Source: Mesostigma viride
Taxonomy: Eukaryota; Streptophyta; Mesostigmatophyceae; Mesostigmatales; Mesostigmataceae
Reading direction: 5' to 3'
NCBI GenBank assembly: GCA_009746045.1
Contig: RPFO01000127.1
Location: 1,944,011 to 2,008,010 of the forward strand
DNA length: 64,000 nt
The notes beneath the pieces are model-generated. The model had not been told where the DNA came from, made no database searches, and worked only from the letters and a program-made list of their open reading frames with translations. Positions 1-12,300 of this stretch are shown piece by piece (position 1 is the stretch's first letter; every line of letters starts with the position of its first letter). A program made the translations under genes and the position numbers.

Positions 1-527
1 ATTCCCAGGTGCACCCTACAGCGTCCGGTCACATTCCCCCGTTGGGCTGGCCACAAGCCTGTTTCGGGACATGGCGCGTGGATCACGTGCACGCCACTGT
101 GTGCTGCGTACCACCACCCGTCACGACTTGTGTCCCTTCTAGTGCCCACGTCATGCGGCACACAAGGGCCCACCCCCTGCCACCAGCCGCCTACCACCCA
201 TTAGCCCCATCGCTGCACCCAGAATAACAATCACAACCTTGCTCATGGGCGGACGCCTTGCTCATGGGGCTGTCCGTTCTACACCACCCTGTAATTCACC
301 CTGGAATGCATGCGTCTTGGGTGCCCGTGTGCCCCTTGCCATTTCCCCTGAAACTTGCCTCCCATTTTTATGTTTGCCTCCCCTTGCCTCCTCTTGCCTC
401 CCCTTACCCCCATGCGGTTTCCCCCCACGCCTTCCTCGTTCATGCCCCCCCGTCCTGCGTGCGCGCGTGTGCTCATGACCCACCCACCGTCCTGTGCACC
501 CGCCTGTCCTCTTCCTCCGCCCTTCAG

Positions 528-3500
528 AGTGCGACGAGCCAGGGTCCCTGGAGGACACGCTCCGTCGCTGCGCGCCCAGCGTGTCCCCGCTGATGGAGGA
601 GCGCTGCGCGAGCCACCTGATGGAGGCGATCCTGCGCGTGGCGCCGCCCGACCTGTTGGAGGCCGCGTTTGAGGTCTTGTTCCGCGGCCGCCTGCTGGAG
701 TTGGCCACCCACCCAATCGCAAACTTTGTCGTCCAGGCCATGGTGTCGTGTATTGCCCAGGGGGCACTCCTGGTTGCCGTGCTGGAGGAGCTCATGGAGC
801 ATTTCGGGGCGCTGCTGGAGGTGGGTGGGGGTTGTCGCGCGGGGGGGAAGGGCGTGTGGTCTGTGAGCGACTCTCGCTGGGTGAGGGGTGATGCATGCGG
901 AAGGGTGCGCGTGAGGGATGATGCAGTGCGAGGGGTCGCGCGCACGATGGAAAGGTATTGAGATCTCTGTGTTGGGGGGGGAGATCAGAGTAATGGTCCT
1001 TTGTCGAGGTAGTGCTTTCAAACATGCGGTTGTTCTGGGAAGGAAGAGGGATGGCATGGGAGGTTGGCAGCAGTGGGGGGTGGCAGCACGGGGGGTGGCA
1101 GCAGTGGGGGGTAGCAACATGGGGGGTAGAGCCGCCGCTCGTATGACGATAAGGGTCTCCTTGTATCGTTTACTTGCGGCCTTTTACATCACTTGCCGAT
1201 GGTCCAATATCGACCCACAGGTAAGACGATGGTCGATAGCGCATTGCCTGTTGCGGGTTGCTTGGCGTTTGTGAATTGCCAAGTGCCTCCCGAATCCACC
1301 GTTAGTACCGACTGCCGGCCGCCTGTTATCGGCTTATCGCCGCCTGTCAAACCTCGCATCCCTTCCCCTGCATTTTCCAATCCCTTCTTCTGCATGATCC
1401 CTGATCTTCGTTATTTAATTTCGCACGGCTTTGCTTTTTCCTCTATCCTCGTCATACGGCTTATCCCCCCATGCCACTCCTGGCATCCCCAGGCGCGGCG
1501 CGCGGGCGTGATCCTTGCCCTTCTCGCCGCGTGTCGCCGTCTACGAGCCCACTGCAAGCCGGCCGCAAAGGCGCTTGCCAAGGCCCTGCGCGACGTGGGC
1601 ATGCGGGCCTCTGCCTCCCGTGGAGATGCCAGCAGCGGCAACAGCTGGCAGACGGCTCATCACCTGGTCTCCTCCCTGGCCTACCTGGACCAGCCGGCAT
1701 CTTGGCGCACCCCCGGTGCCCCCATGTCGCACGAGCGGCTGTCGGTATTAGGGTGCGGCATCCTCGCGCAGGTGCTGGCCTTCCCCCAGGAGGACTGCCA
1801 GCAGTTTGTGGTGGCCCTTTCCAGGCTGCCGAAAGAGGACTGTGTGCGCATGGCGACCGATGGGGGCGGGTCGCGGGTGGTGGAGGCGTTTCTGGACAGC
1901 GCAGCGGAGCCTGCGCTGAAGAAGAAGTTCATCAAGAACCTCACGGTGGGTTGCGGGGTGGGTGGGTGGTGTGCTCAATAGTTATTTTACATTTGGGTGA
2001 GTGGGTGGGTGGGTGGGTTAAGGGGGGGGGAGGCGGGCGGGCGGGCGGGCGGGGTGGGTGGGGGCTGTGGGGGGTGGGGGGGGCGTTGTGCTCATTAGCC
2101 ACCTGACCCTAGACATGCCTACCCTTCACATGCCCGTGTCTTCATGTGCATACCTCTAGTATGGAAAATAGTCGTAGATCTTGAGACAGGACAAGATCTG
2201 GAGATCCAAACACGGTGAGACATCTCCATGGGTGCTGCCTTGGAGCGTACGCCCTCTGTTTCGTCGATAGCTTTGCTAGGCGAGATCATCTCATGGCTGG
2301 ATTCGCAAGCACATGATTGTGCGGGACGTGTGCCCGTGCGGGTGGTACCTGGGGCTGTTTCTTGCATCACGTACCTGGGGTGGACATACCTGTTACTATG
2401 CATGGGCCACTAAATTCGTGCGAAACTATCGTATCAATGGCTGGGTGTGGGTTCGCAGCTGCTCACAAAACCTGGCATCAACGAGGAGTGGTTTTGACTT
2501 TTTTGGAATGAATGGCTTGGGTGCTCCTTTGTGCTTGGTCAATCTTGTGCAAACGGCACCACTCACTACTGCATGTCCGGATCTGAACTGGCGTGCATTT
2601 GTGTGCGGCGGAACAGAATCATTTCGTGGAGCTGGGGCGAACTGCGCCGGGGTCTTGGTGCGTGGAGAAGTGCTACGTGTGGGCAGACGTCTCACTGAAA
2701 GAGGCCATCACGGCGGAGCTAGCCAAGGGGGAAGCGGAGCTGATGAAAGGGCGATATGGGCCCATGTTGCTGCGCAAGTGTGCCGTGTCCCAGTTTGTGC
2801 GGCACCCAAAGGAGTGGCGCGCGAGCCAGCAGGGGCGGGAGAGCACGCGCGAAAAGTTTCTGTCGCTGTTCGGCGACGTGGGCGAACCCGCGGTTGGCCA
2901 AGGCCTGGGCAAGAAGAAGAGCGACAAGGCCAGGGATGTGGATGGGGCAGAGGGGGAGGATGATGGGCCAGTGGAAAGGCAAGAGGGTGACGAAGGGGGG
3001 GGAGAGGAGGGTAGCACCAAGAAGGAGAAGAAAAAGAAGCGGAAGAAGGTCGTGGATACAAGTGTGGTGGATGTGGGGAGAGGCGGCGATGGGGATGGAG
3101 CTGCGGATGCCAGTACAGGTAGCCAGAGCAAGGACGCGGATGCCAGCAGAGGTGGCAGCAAGAAGAGAAAGGCAGGCGAGGGCAAGGCCGTTGTGGACGC
3201 GCAAGTGAGCAGGTTCCTCGGCGTGCTTGGCTTTGATGCGGGCGCGGACGCGCATGGCAAGAAAAAGAGCAAGAAAGACAAGGGCAACTATGGGGATGGG
3301 GATATGGCCCCTGCCAGGGGGGAATCAGGCGCCGCTGCGGACAAAGCTGCCAAACGGGGCAAGCAGGCTGCCAGGCATGATGATGAGGATGGTACGGAGG
3401 ATGGGGATGGCGGGGTGCATGAGTTGGACGCTTTGTTTGCTGGCGACCAGGCCAACGAGTGCTCAGGGGACGGGAGGAAGCCAAAGAAGGGTAATAGGGT

Positions 3501-3714
3501 GGCTGCTGGGGCCTCCCTGCCAGTTGGTAGCAAGGGAGGCCAGGTGGGTGGTGACAGCAAGCACAGCTCGAAAGCAAGTAAAAGCAAGCAGGGGCTGGAA
3601 AGCCTGGAGGCGGTACCTGGGGTCCCCATGACCAGCGAGGTGGCGAGCGGCTTGCAATCAGTGATGGCGGTTTTGACAGGCCATAAGAAAGCCAAGAAGG
3701 GAAAGAGAGATTGA
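528..3714 (+). CDS. NOP9: NOP9-type nucleolar Pumilio-repeat protein, 3' part of gene
   Basis: Three exons with agreeing phases are visible: 528-820, 1493-1945 and 2617-3714 (TGA at 3712-3714). Introns are GT-AG and both visible ones are phase 0. The first exon opens with two bases of a split codon, so the gene begins before the window. Exons 1 and 2 encode helical Pumilio-type repeats, with segments such as HPIANFVVQAMV and GGGSRVVEAFLDSA. Exon 3 starts NHFVELGRTAPGSWCVEKCY, a typical last-repeat pattern. It ends in a roughly 270-residue acidic and lysine-rich tail with KKEKKKKRKK, as expected for a nucleolar protein. In yeast and plants (APUM23) NOP9 binds pre-rRNA and acts in 18S rRNA maturation. 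Family assignment rests on the repeat pattern and tail; the function is inferred from the family. Confidence 0.88.
1998..2090. repeat. G-rich GGGT/GGGC repeat in NOP9 intron
   Basis: Runs of GGGT and GGGC lie in the intron before the last NOP9 exon. The RNA-sense strand is G-rich, so G-quadruplexes are possible. No coding signal is visible. Confidence 0.6.
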
Positions 3715-3984
3715 GCTTTATAAAACGGATTGTTCCATGACCATTAAGCTGATGCTGGATCTGGCAAGTGTGTGGTTCGAATGTAGAATTGGTGTCTGTG
3801 GAGCTGCTGCAAGGGTATCTTATTAGCTCCAGACACCTCATTGAGATTTCTGATTATGTTTTGATCTGCGGTTTGCGAGCAGACCTTGCAGCAGGTCATG
3901 TGCCATTTATACTTAATAGACCGTGTTTGAAGAACTTGGAACGTTGTCAGTGCGGCAGTCGATCCAACGTACATCATGTGATTA
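3715..3984. other. NOP9 3' flank
   Basis: AT-richer sequence after the NOP9 stop. It presumably holds the 3' UTR and then intergenic DNA. The short ORFs here have no recognisable domain, and no other gene is seen. Confidence 0.4.
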
Positions 3985-4131
3985 GTAAGTAAGTACTTGC
4001 GTGTCATGCGCATGGGCATTGATTAATTAATTACTTAAACTGCGCATGGGCATGCCACGGAGTACTGTGCTAATCTCATTATAAAAATAATAACACGAAA
4101 GTTACAAATATCGTCTGGATCATTAAAAATA
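3985..4131 (-). mobile_element. MITE-like repeat, truncated copy
   Basis: This is the reverse complement of the repeat seen intact at 49476-49642. It shares the AGTAAGTAAGTACTTG end, the GGCATGCC...GTACTGTGCTAATCTCATTA core and the AAGTTACAAATATCGTC stretch. About 30 bp around a TTAATTAATTA run is extra here, and the far end (AGGACAGCT side) is missing. Confidence 0.55.
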
Positions 4132-4549
4132 CCTGTCTGATGCCTACTATAGCACTCGAAGGACTTTGGCGAGTCCTGACTGCACTAGCGTGTGCTCAAG
4201 ATTCAAAGTCTTGGTCCTCACGGTGCTCACACCCGTGGCGCCGAGGCATGCATGGACGCTCACGGACAACTCTGGTCACCCGGCCGGCGCTGCATGAATG
4301 TGCTGGCATTGTAACCATGCAGGATTATTATGCTCCGACAGGTCCTGAACGTAGGATTTTCCACGCATAGGTCGTTAGAGTCTTTGTACGTAAATGGTAT
4401 GCCCCACATTTCTGATGAGATGAGGGCATTGGGCAGCGTAGGATAGCATTTGTACATAAGACATCAAGATTGATCCTCCATTACAGCTGAGTTGGCGATC
4501 GAGGCGTGGACCCTGGACCTTGCGCTGAGCTAGCAGCTTGAAGGCACAG

Positions 4550-5740
4550 TCACTCGAAATCGATCTCGAATGCTCCGTCACATCAGGCCTCGGCGTCCGC
4601 TACCAAGAGCGCCGCACCCGGGCCGAGCTCCTCTGCGAGCTCCCTCTTGTCACCTGGGCATTGACGATCCGACACCGGCCGCCGTACGTGTCCTCTTTGC
4701 CAGCCATCTTGCCCGCACAGACCAGGTGAATACCGATTACGTGGGCCCTGCGGGCGGGCTTAGGATCGACTGGCCAACCAGGTAGACACCTCCTCCTATG
4801 GTGGCAGGGTCCCTTTCAGTGTCCCGTCGCAACCCACTGGCAAACTAATTGCGCGCGCCCGCACGGCCGCACCGACGCGGCGCAACCTGGACCTATGTGA
4901 CACAATTGCTTGAGGATCACAGGGAGTTCTCCAGGATTATCTGTACTCTGCGCCCGCATGATAGACAATGAGAAATGGAGCCCTGCCGTCTGCGATAAGC
5001 ACCTTCCTGTGGGGCATGTTCTTGTTCTCTCCCCACGGGCCCTGCGGCCCATTGGTAGAATGCAGGGTAGAAGTCCTCAGGTTGAGGTTACTGGTTATTG
5101 CCCCTGAGGATACTGATAATAGCCGCTAGGCTACCACCTCATCTGCCATTACATGCAGTAAAGGACAGCTCAGATGATCGAGGATGAAGGAGACAACCAG
5201 CGCAGGCCAGAAATCGGGAGAATCCGGACCATGGAAGCTCGAGCCTGCCGTTATCTGGTTGTTGGGCCGGCATGATGCAGACGATATTTGTAACTTTCGT
5301 GTAATTATTTTTCTAATGAGATTAGCACAGTACTCTGTACGTGGCATGCCCATATGTGCATGACATGCAAGTACTTACTTATACTTACTTGCCCGAACGT
5401 AGGTTTCAGGTAGACACCGCCCTTGCATGGTACCTGGCCGGCCCCCGGCCAGCGGCGTGGCCGCCCGGCCAGCAAGAGCGGAATATCCTGACCTGGCCTG
5501 GGGCCCCAAGGACAAGCCCCGCCGGGCTGGTAGACCTGCGCAGCCGAGACAGATGAGTTGCTGACCGACTTCATCGGTCCAGCTAAGTTTGAACACCGCC
5601 TTTCCTCCGTCTCTCTTGCTTGTCAAGACTCCTCTGCCGGACAAGAAGAGGTGGCAGCCGACCATATTGTCCAGGTCCACACGCCAGCCCCTGTGGGCAA
5701 GGCCCTGGGCCCCCAAAGGAGGAAAGGGCGCTTAATTTGC
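4550..5740 (+). pseudogene. Degenerate LINE reverse-transcriptase C-terminus relic(s)
   Basis: Frame-broken remnants resemble the C-terminal part of the LINE ORF at 50466-51510. Around 4590-4650 one frame reads LGVRYQERRTRAELL, a common pattern after the RT domain of algal LINEs. Around 4706-4750 another frame reads HLARTDQVNT, matching HLARTNQVDT in the better copy. At 5407-5510 QVDT, then RPAAWPPGQ and ILTWPGA, match QVDT, RPAQPGRHLLTWAG. Near 5670-5710 TPAPVGKALGPQRR resembles the C-terminal EPPPVGKRPRVQSR. A 240-bp repeat (5156-5397) interrupts it. There may be two overlapping relics; no intact ORF remains. Confidence 0.5.
5156..5397 (+). mobile_element. MITE-like repeat carrying a second short repeat
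   Basis: The outer parts match the 167-bp element at 49476-49642: AGTAAAGGACAGCTCAGATGA at the left and GATGCAGACGATATTTGTAAC through ACTTACTTATACTTACTTG at the right. A foreign 67-bp piece at 5190-5256 (GAGACAACCAGCGCAGGCC...) sits inside it. The same piece recurs at 31882-31983 and 51657-51736. Confidence 0.55.
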
Positions 5741-6343
5741 ATGCTGAGTAGAGTAGCTATAGGATTTTGGTAGATTAGATTAGATTTAAGAGATTTCTGG
5801 CCTGCGCTGGTTGTCTCCTTGACAAGATTAGATACAAGTTCAGTTAGTTTTCGCGGCTCCGCTCGCCCCCATCCACCAGCAATGGAATACGTGCTATGTA
5901 CATGATCTCCCAACGCAGTCATGTTATATCAAGGAGGCAACCACATGTGAGTTATAAATTTTCTTAAAAAAAAATAAAACAGAGAAACTAGGAATGGAAG
6001 GAAAAAAGTACTTGTAAATAATTACATTCGTGTATACAAACAACTTAATGCTCTATCCTCACAACGTGCGCAGACTAAAGTGACATTCTTACAAAGCAGC
6101 TCTTGTAGGTTATATAATATCGGAAATGGAGATGCTTAAAAAATCAAAGCACTGCCCCATTTCGATCCCCAACCCACGTTAATCCATTCAGGATTTACCA
6201 ATGCTCAATGCAAGCAATACGGGGTTATACAGTGAAGGGCTTGTTTAGTGAGACAACGAATATACACAGCAGAGTTGTGCCATGTAACAAGTATGAATTG
6301 GATGGATGGCCAAACTGTGCTTTGAACACCGCCATTTTACAAA
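5741..6343. other. Intergenic AT-rich DNA before TML 3' end
   Basis: It contains a further fragment of the GGCCTGCGCTGGTTGTCTCC repeat at 5797-5822, then AT-rich sequence. The 3' UTR of the minus-strand TML gene should lie at the right end. No gene is seen. Confidence 0.4.
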
Positions 6344-9300
6344 TTACTGGTCTCCTCCGGAGCAAGTATATGCACCCGATCTGCCGAAGGTCGGGCCAAC
6401 GACAAAGCTCCTGGTGCCTTTTTTCTCAAGGGTCAGACCCGACATGGACTGGCCCTCGGTCGAGAAATGGGCCGCCACCAACACTGGCTGTTCCTTGCCC
6501 AGCACACCCAGGAGCACCACACGCAGCCGCTTGGAGCCGCTGCCAGGCTGCGGGAGGAGAAGGGGCACCCACACGACACAGCAAATGAGTAAGTTGCTAT
6601 AACAGGCATTGCTGTATTCCAGCACAGCCTCGTTGTTCATTGTCTATTCATCTATCGTTGGCATGGCCACGCTGGTGTTCCTCGTGCACTGTGCACGTAA
6701 CAGTACCCTCTTAGCAACCTCTAGCGCGGCGTGCCCCCTGCATGCTAGCACCGAGCGAGGTGAAATGGAGAGCTTCATGGTGGCACCAAGCAGGACAAGG
6801 CACTAAATAGCTGAACGGCACACGTCCAAGAAAAGTCGCGACGCAAGACTAATCGCTGCCCATTTACGGAAACAGATGTCGGTCATACCATCGACGACAC
6901 TTGATCCAAACGGGAACCGCGTACATTCCCGCAACCAGTGTTTCTGCTAAGGGGTGGGGGGGTTCCGGTAATACCGGTAGGGGTCCCGGCTGAGGAACTG
7001 CCTACGTTCCCGCAACGACCATGTGCAGACCATGACCGCTTCGCCCACGAAAACGTGTCCCCACCCAGAGCGTGAAAAAGCCCACATGCCTACGCCAGTG
7101 GTAATGGATTACCGCGTGAAGCGTGCAGAGATGATTACCATACGCGGTGAATCACCTCAAACCAGGCTTCGCCAGGGCCAGCCCTCACGGAAGCGGTGGG
7201 AATCCACGGCGCGCCACCCACTCACCGTTGCACAACGCATGAACTGCTTCAGAAGCCCCCCTCAGATCCCCGCGCCGTTGCTTATTCTGTACGGCTGCAC
7301 CACATTCTGGCTACAAGCAGCATGCCTCGTTACCAGTGCCCTATCTGCGACGTCCACACATGCTAGTTATAACCATGGGAGCTTACCGCGGGCATTGCTT
7401 CAGGCAAAGACATGCGCACACATGCGCACACATGCGCACACATGCGCACACATGCGCACACATGCGCACACATGCGCACACATGCGCACACATGCGCACA
7501 CATGCGCACACATGCGCACACATGCGCACACATGCGCACACATGCGCACACATGCGCACACATGCGCACACATGCGCACACATGCGCACACATGCGCACA
7601 CATGCGCACACATGCGCACACATGCTAGTTATAACCATGGGAGCTTACCGCGGGCATTGCTTCAGGCAAAGACATGCGCACACATGCGCACACATGCGCA
7701 CACATGGGCACACATGCGCACACATGCGCACACATGCGCACACACGCGCACACATAAGAGGCGCGCCCTGCCCACCCTCGCCGTACCTTAATGACGGGCA
7801 GCTTCCATCGCAAGGACTGCTCTTGGGCACACCACTCCACCCTGCAGAGCACACATCGTCCATCGGGCCCCAGATGGCCCGAAAAAGGATGGTCAGGCCT
7901 TCCCATGGTGTCAGAGCGTGCAGGGACGAACAGGTTTGCCGGCACTTAATTACAGTTGACCAAACCAACAAACCAACCGGCGAAGGAGCGGTTGGCTTGC
8001 GAGGCCATCATTTATACCTGTGGCACTCAGGCTGTGGAGACTGGTTCCGGCACGCAAGTGGCCAGCATTTATAGCAAGCAAATCAGCCTGAAAAGAAATA
8101 TGACCCCATACACGTGTGTGCAAATGGAATGCCCACAAATGGGCGGCCATACCGAGGGGATGCCTTGAGGCTGATGACTTGCGACGAGGGCGGCAGCCGC
8201 ATCACCAGCGCGACATCCGCCAGGTCCACCTCCAGCTTGGGGCTGGCCGCGCACTGCTCGAGGGGGGGGGGGGGGGGGGGGGGGGGTTGGTGGCAGCAGG
8301 CCCAGCAAGGTTAGTGGTAGTCGGCCATGCACAAGTGGTCACGCACATGCACGCGCGTGCACACCACATCGCACAAGCGCATGCACGCCAAAGGAATGAG
8401 GATGCGCTTGCCACTACCGACTGCATCGGGCAAAGCGGTGATTGCGATGAGGGGCGCGGCCGAGAGGGCCGCCTGGCCATCTTGTGGGACATGGCCTTCG
8501 AGAGACGCACTGGACAGGTGCGTGGGGGAAAGCTGATACATCCACGCTCAAGATGGAGCCAGCGCGCCTGAACTCTCACCACCATAACCGCTTGTCAAAG
8601 ATAGCTGGCGTGCCCTTTGCAAGCATGGGCCGTACCATACCATCGGTCCCGTGTCAAGTACCACCACCTATCCGAACCCTGGCGGCATCCCAGGGGAGAC
8701 CGTGCCGGCCGACCAGCCACACGCCACCACAAGCATCACGAGACGATGACCAGATGGGCAGCATACAAGCCGGTTCCCAGCCCCGCATATCACTGAGGTT
8801 TGTCACACGGGATGACAAGGGATGAGAGGGGATGGCATGGGGTCGCATGGGATGAGGGGACATGAGGGGGGATGAGAGGGGGGGGGAGGGGGGATGAGAG
8901 GGGATGAGGGGGGATGAGGGGGGAGGCCATCCGATGTGTATGCAAGACGCGGCGCTCACCTCCAACAGCAGTGCCGAGCCTCCATCCACCTTCTTGGTAA
9001 GCAACCTGCATGCGAGCAATGCCACCGATGCCAAGTGCGCCGGTCGTGGGTAACAGGTGAGAGCGAGCACAAGGGGTGGGCCGAGCGGCAAGCGATGCGG
9101 CGGAGGAAGGGATGAGACAGAGGAAGGGATGGGACGGAGGAAGGGATGAGACAGAGGAAGGGATGAGACGGGGGAAGGGGTGAGACGGGGGAAGGGGTGA
9201 GACGAGGGAAGGGATGGGACGGGGGAAGGGGTGAGATGGGGGAAGGGATGAGACGGAGGAAGGGATGAGACGGGGGAAGGGGTGAGACGGGGGAAGGGAT

Positions 9301-12300
9301 GAGACGGGGGAAGGGATGAGACGGAGGAAGGGATGAGACGGAGGAAGGGATGAGACGGGGGAAGGGATGAGACGGAGGAAGGGATGAGACGGGGGAAGGG
9401 ATGAGACGGGGGAAGGGATGAGACGGAGGAAGGGATGAGACGGGGGAAGGGGTGAGACGGGGAAGGGATGAGGCGGAGGAAGGGATGGGACGGGGGAAGG
9501 GGTGAGACGGAGGAAGGGATGAGACAGGGGAAGGGGTGAGACGGAGGAAGGGATGAGACGGGGGAAGGGGGGAGACGGGGGAAGGGATGAGACGGGGGAA
9601 GGGGTGAGACGGAGGAAGGGATGAGACGGGGAAGGGATGAGACGGAGGAAGGGATGAGACGGGGGAAGGGATGAGACGGGGGAAGGGATGAGACGGAGGA
9701 AGGGATGAGACGGGGGAAGGGGTGAGACGGGGGAAGGGGTGAGACGGAGGAAGGGATGGGACGGGGGAAGTTTTGGACGGAGTAAGGGATGAGACGGAGG
9801 AAGGGATGAGACGGGGGAAGGGGTGAGACGGGGGAAGGGATGAGACGGAGGAAGGGATGAGACGGGGGAAGGGATGAGACGGAGGAAGGGATGAGTTGTA
9901 TGAGAGTGAATGCCAAGAATTCCGCCATGGTTCTTGCAGGAAGTTGCCTTTATTAATAACAAGGAACACAGACGTTGTTCTTCTTGTTGTTGTTGTTGTT
10001 ATTCTTGTCATTTGTTTGATGTGGCAGTTTACCATCTGGCAAGTAGACGGGCGCCGTAAGACGGGCGCCAATAGACCCCTGTTGAGAGAATGACAGGCAA
10101 ACTATTGTAATACGCCTTACTTTGTCAAGTGGTATTTTAATTGTCATGGATTTATTGTACTTATATTGAATATGTACTGGGTTTTATGGGATTAGTATCT
10201 GGGATTAATGTAACTCACCGCCAGAAGGTCATTGTACTGGAGGCTCTACCGAGGTGATGGGATTAATTCCTGGAGAAGACCTCATAGAATTAACCTGTAT
10301 ATATTTAATTTTGTGTGCTTCTAATATCTGGTGGTACTCTGTAATGCCACTTCCATAGGTTTTTATCCATTTCTCATGGAATGGTTTTCCCTGTGGCAGA
10401 TCTGTTTCTTTTCCAGTTCCTTAAAAGAAAAGGCTGGGGGAATGGCAATGGCCATTAAAGACATCTGTTCAAGCTTCAAGCTGGAGTGAAGGACATTTCA
10501 AGCTACTTAAAGGGTCCCTGGCAGGGGATGTGGTCCCTAAAGAAAAGAAGGGATTGGAGTTAACGTAAAGGATTTACGTTAGATGGATAGAGATTGTTAC
10601 GCTCTTTCCAACGGCACCTTGAACGCCTCATTTGGTTAAGGAACGTAAAAGTTATGACGTTTCCTAGGCTGTGCCGACAGTACCCGGCGCGCCACTGTGG
10701 GCGCGTACGGACACAGGATGTACAAGTGTCACTTTGATAGTCCGCAGGACGTTGACAGGACTTGTACAGGACTTGATGGTCAATTGATAGGTAGGGCGCT
10801 GTAGCGCGCCAGGACCTATGAGACAATTGATGCTGAGTAGTGTACGGATAGGTCCACAGGACTAGCCGTATGGACAATTGATAGATCTGCGCGCCAAAGG
10901 CGTGCCAGAGTCTGTGTAATCAATTGATTGACAGTTCAGCTGTGACAGTGCAGCTGAATACTTGGACGCGTCCCTAACAACCTATATGTGTGACTTGGTC
11001 GCACCGGGACGCTAGTTCTTGCGTGCACGTTCTCTTGGCACTGCGACCCTGTCGTCTGTGCTGCGTGCAGTCTTGGAAGTGACGTGACTTACGTCTGTGT
11101 TCCTTGTTATTAATAAAGGCAACTTCCTGCAAGAACCATGGCGGAATTCGTGGCATTCACTCTCATACAACTCGTATTACACGCCTCGTTCCAAATATGC
11201 CAAATTCTGAAGAATTCCGAATTCCCGGCGATGAGGAGATAGCCGCTCCGCCGGCTGATCCTTTACCAAGACCGGCTGCGCCGTCGTGGCAGCAATTGCT
11301 TGACGAGGTCACGATATCGCTCGACGAACTTCATCGTCGGCAGCGCGCAGTTCTTCCATTGCTCGGGGATTTCCCCGAGGACCCCAGTTGCCGCAGCTGG
11401 TGCCGGCTATACGCGCGCCGTTGGACCAGATTCGCAACATTTTGTCGCAATTTACGGTCCAGGTGCGTGGAGGTTTGCGGTCGGTGAACGAAGTCACCAC
11501 TGCCATCGAGGAGCTGGACAACGCCATCTCTTCGCTCACCGGCTACCAGAGAAATTTACAAAACTGGGCATCGCTACGCACGGGGGGCGCGCCGGTGGTG
11601 TCGACAAACTTATTTCAAGACCTCGCGTTGCTGTCGCTGCTCACACGCGGCGTACGCAGTCGCGAACGCCAGGTTCTCATTAACCTGGTGGCTTTTCTCG
11701 CATCTTTGCGAGAGTGGATTCCCGCAGGTTGGGAATTGTTGTCGATTTTTACACATCCTCTGCGCCTCGTCGCGCGTCGGCGCATCGCAACTTTCGCGCG
11801 GGGAGCACACCGGTTTTGATACATACCGGCGCAGGTCCGGCACACACGCCGGATATGGAGGATCGTGAGTTTGCCTATGAGTACTGCGATTTCCGGGGCC
11901 TCGACTACTGAGTCGGCCAATTTTTTTTCCAGTGCTCGTCGACATTTTGTCGAATTTTCAGCGGCGATTCGCGGGGGCGGCGGCGACACCGGCGCAGGCG
12001 GCAGTTGCGACAATTCTTTGTACATACTTTATTCTGCTGCTTTGCTGAGGTGTTTTTGAATAGCTTGTAGTGCAGAATGGCAGACGGGCGCCGTAGCAAA
12101 GGTGCCCCAGCCAGTGGGAATAATGGTGGTGCTGGTAGTGGGACAGCTCACGTAGATGACGTGGGTGTCACCGGGGAAATTACCAATGTTCATCACAACC
12201 CTAATAATACACAAGCTGTTCTTGGTTATGATCTCACTACCCAGGGTTTGCTTATTGTGAATCAACTGCAACCTGTCACGTCAGACACAAAGCCCAAGCA

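Noticed and set aside
2673-3841. Long minus-strand ORFs across the NOP9 tail
   Set aside because: Antisense of the lysine/acid-rich tail; the plus frame has family-matching sequence and spliced partners.
7336-7791. His/Thr/Cys-rich frames (HAHTCAHMRT)
   Set aside because: Translation of the 10-bp repeat; no coding evidence.
8654-10071. Long Pro/Ser-rich minus-strand frames
   Set aside because: Same minisatellite effect, left part of the array.
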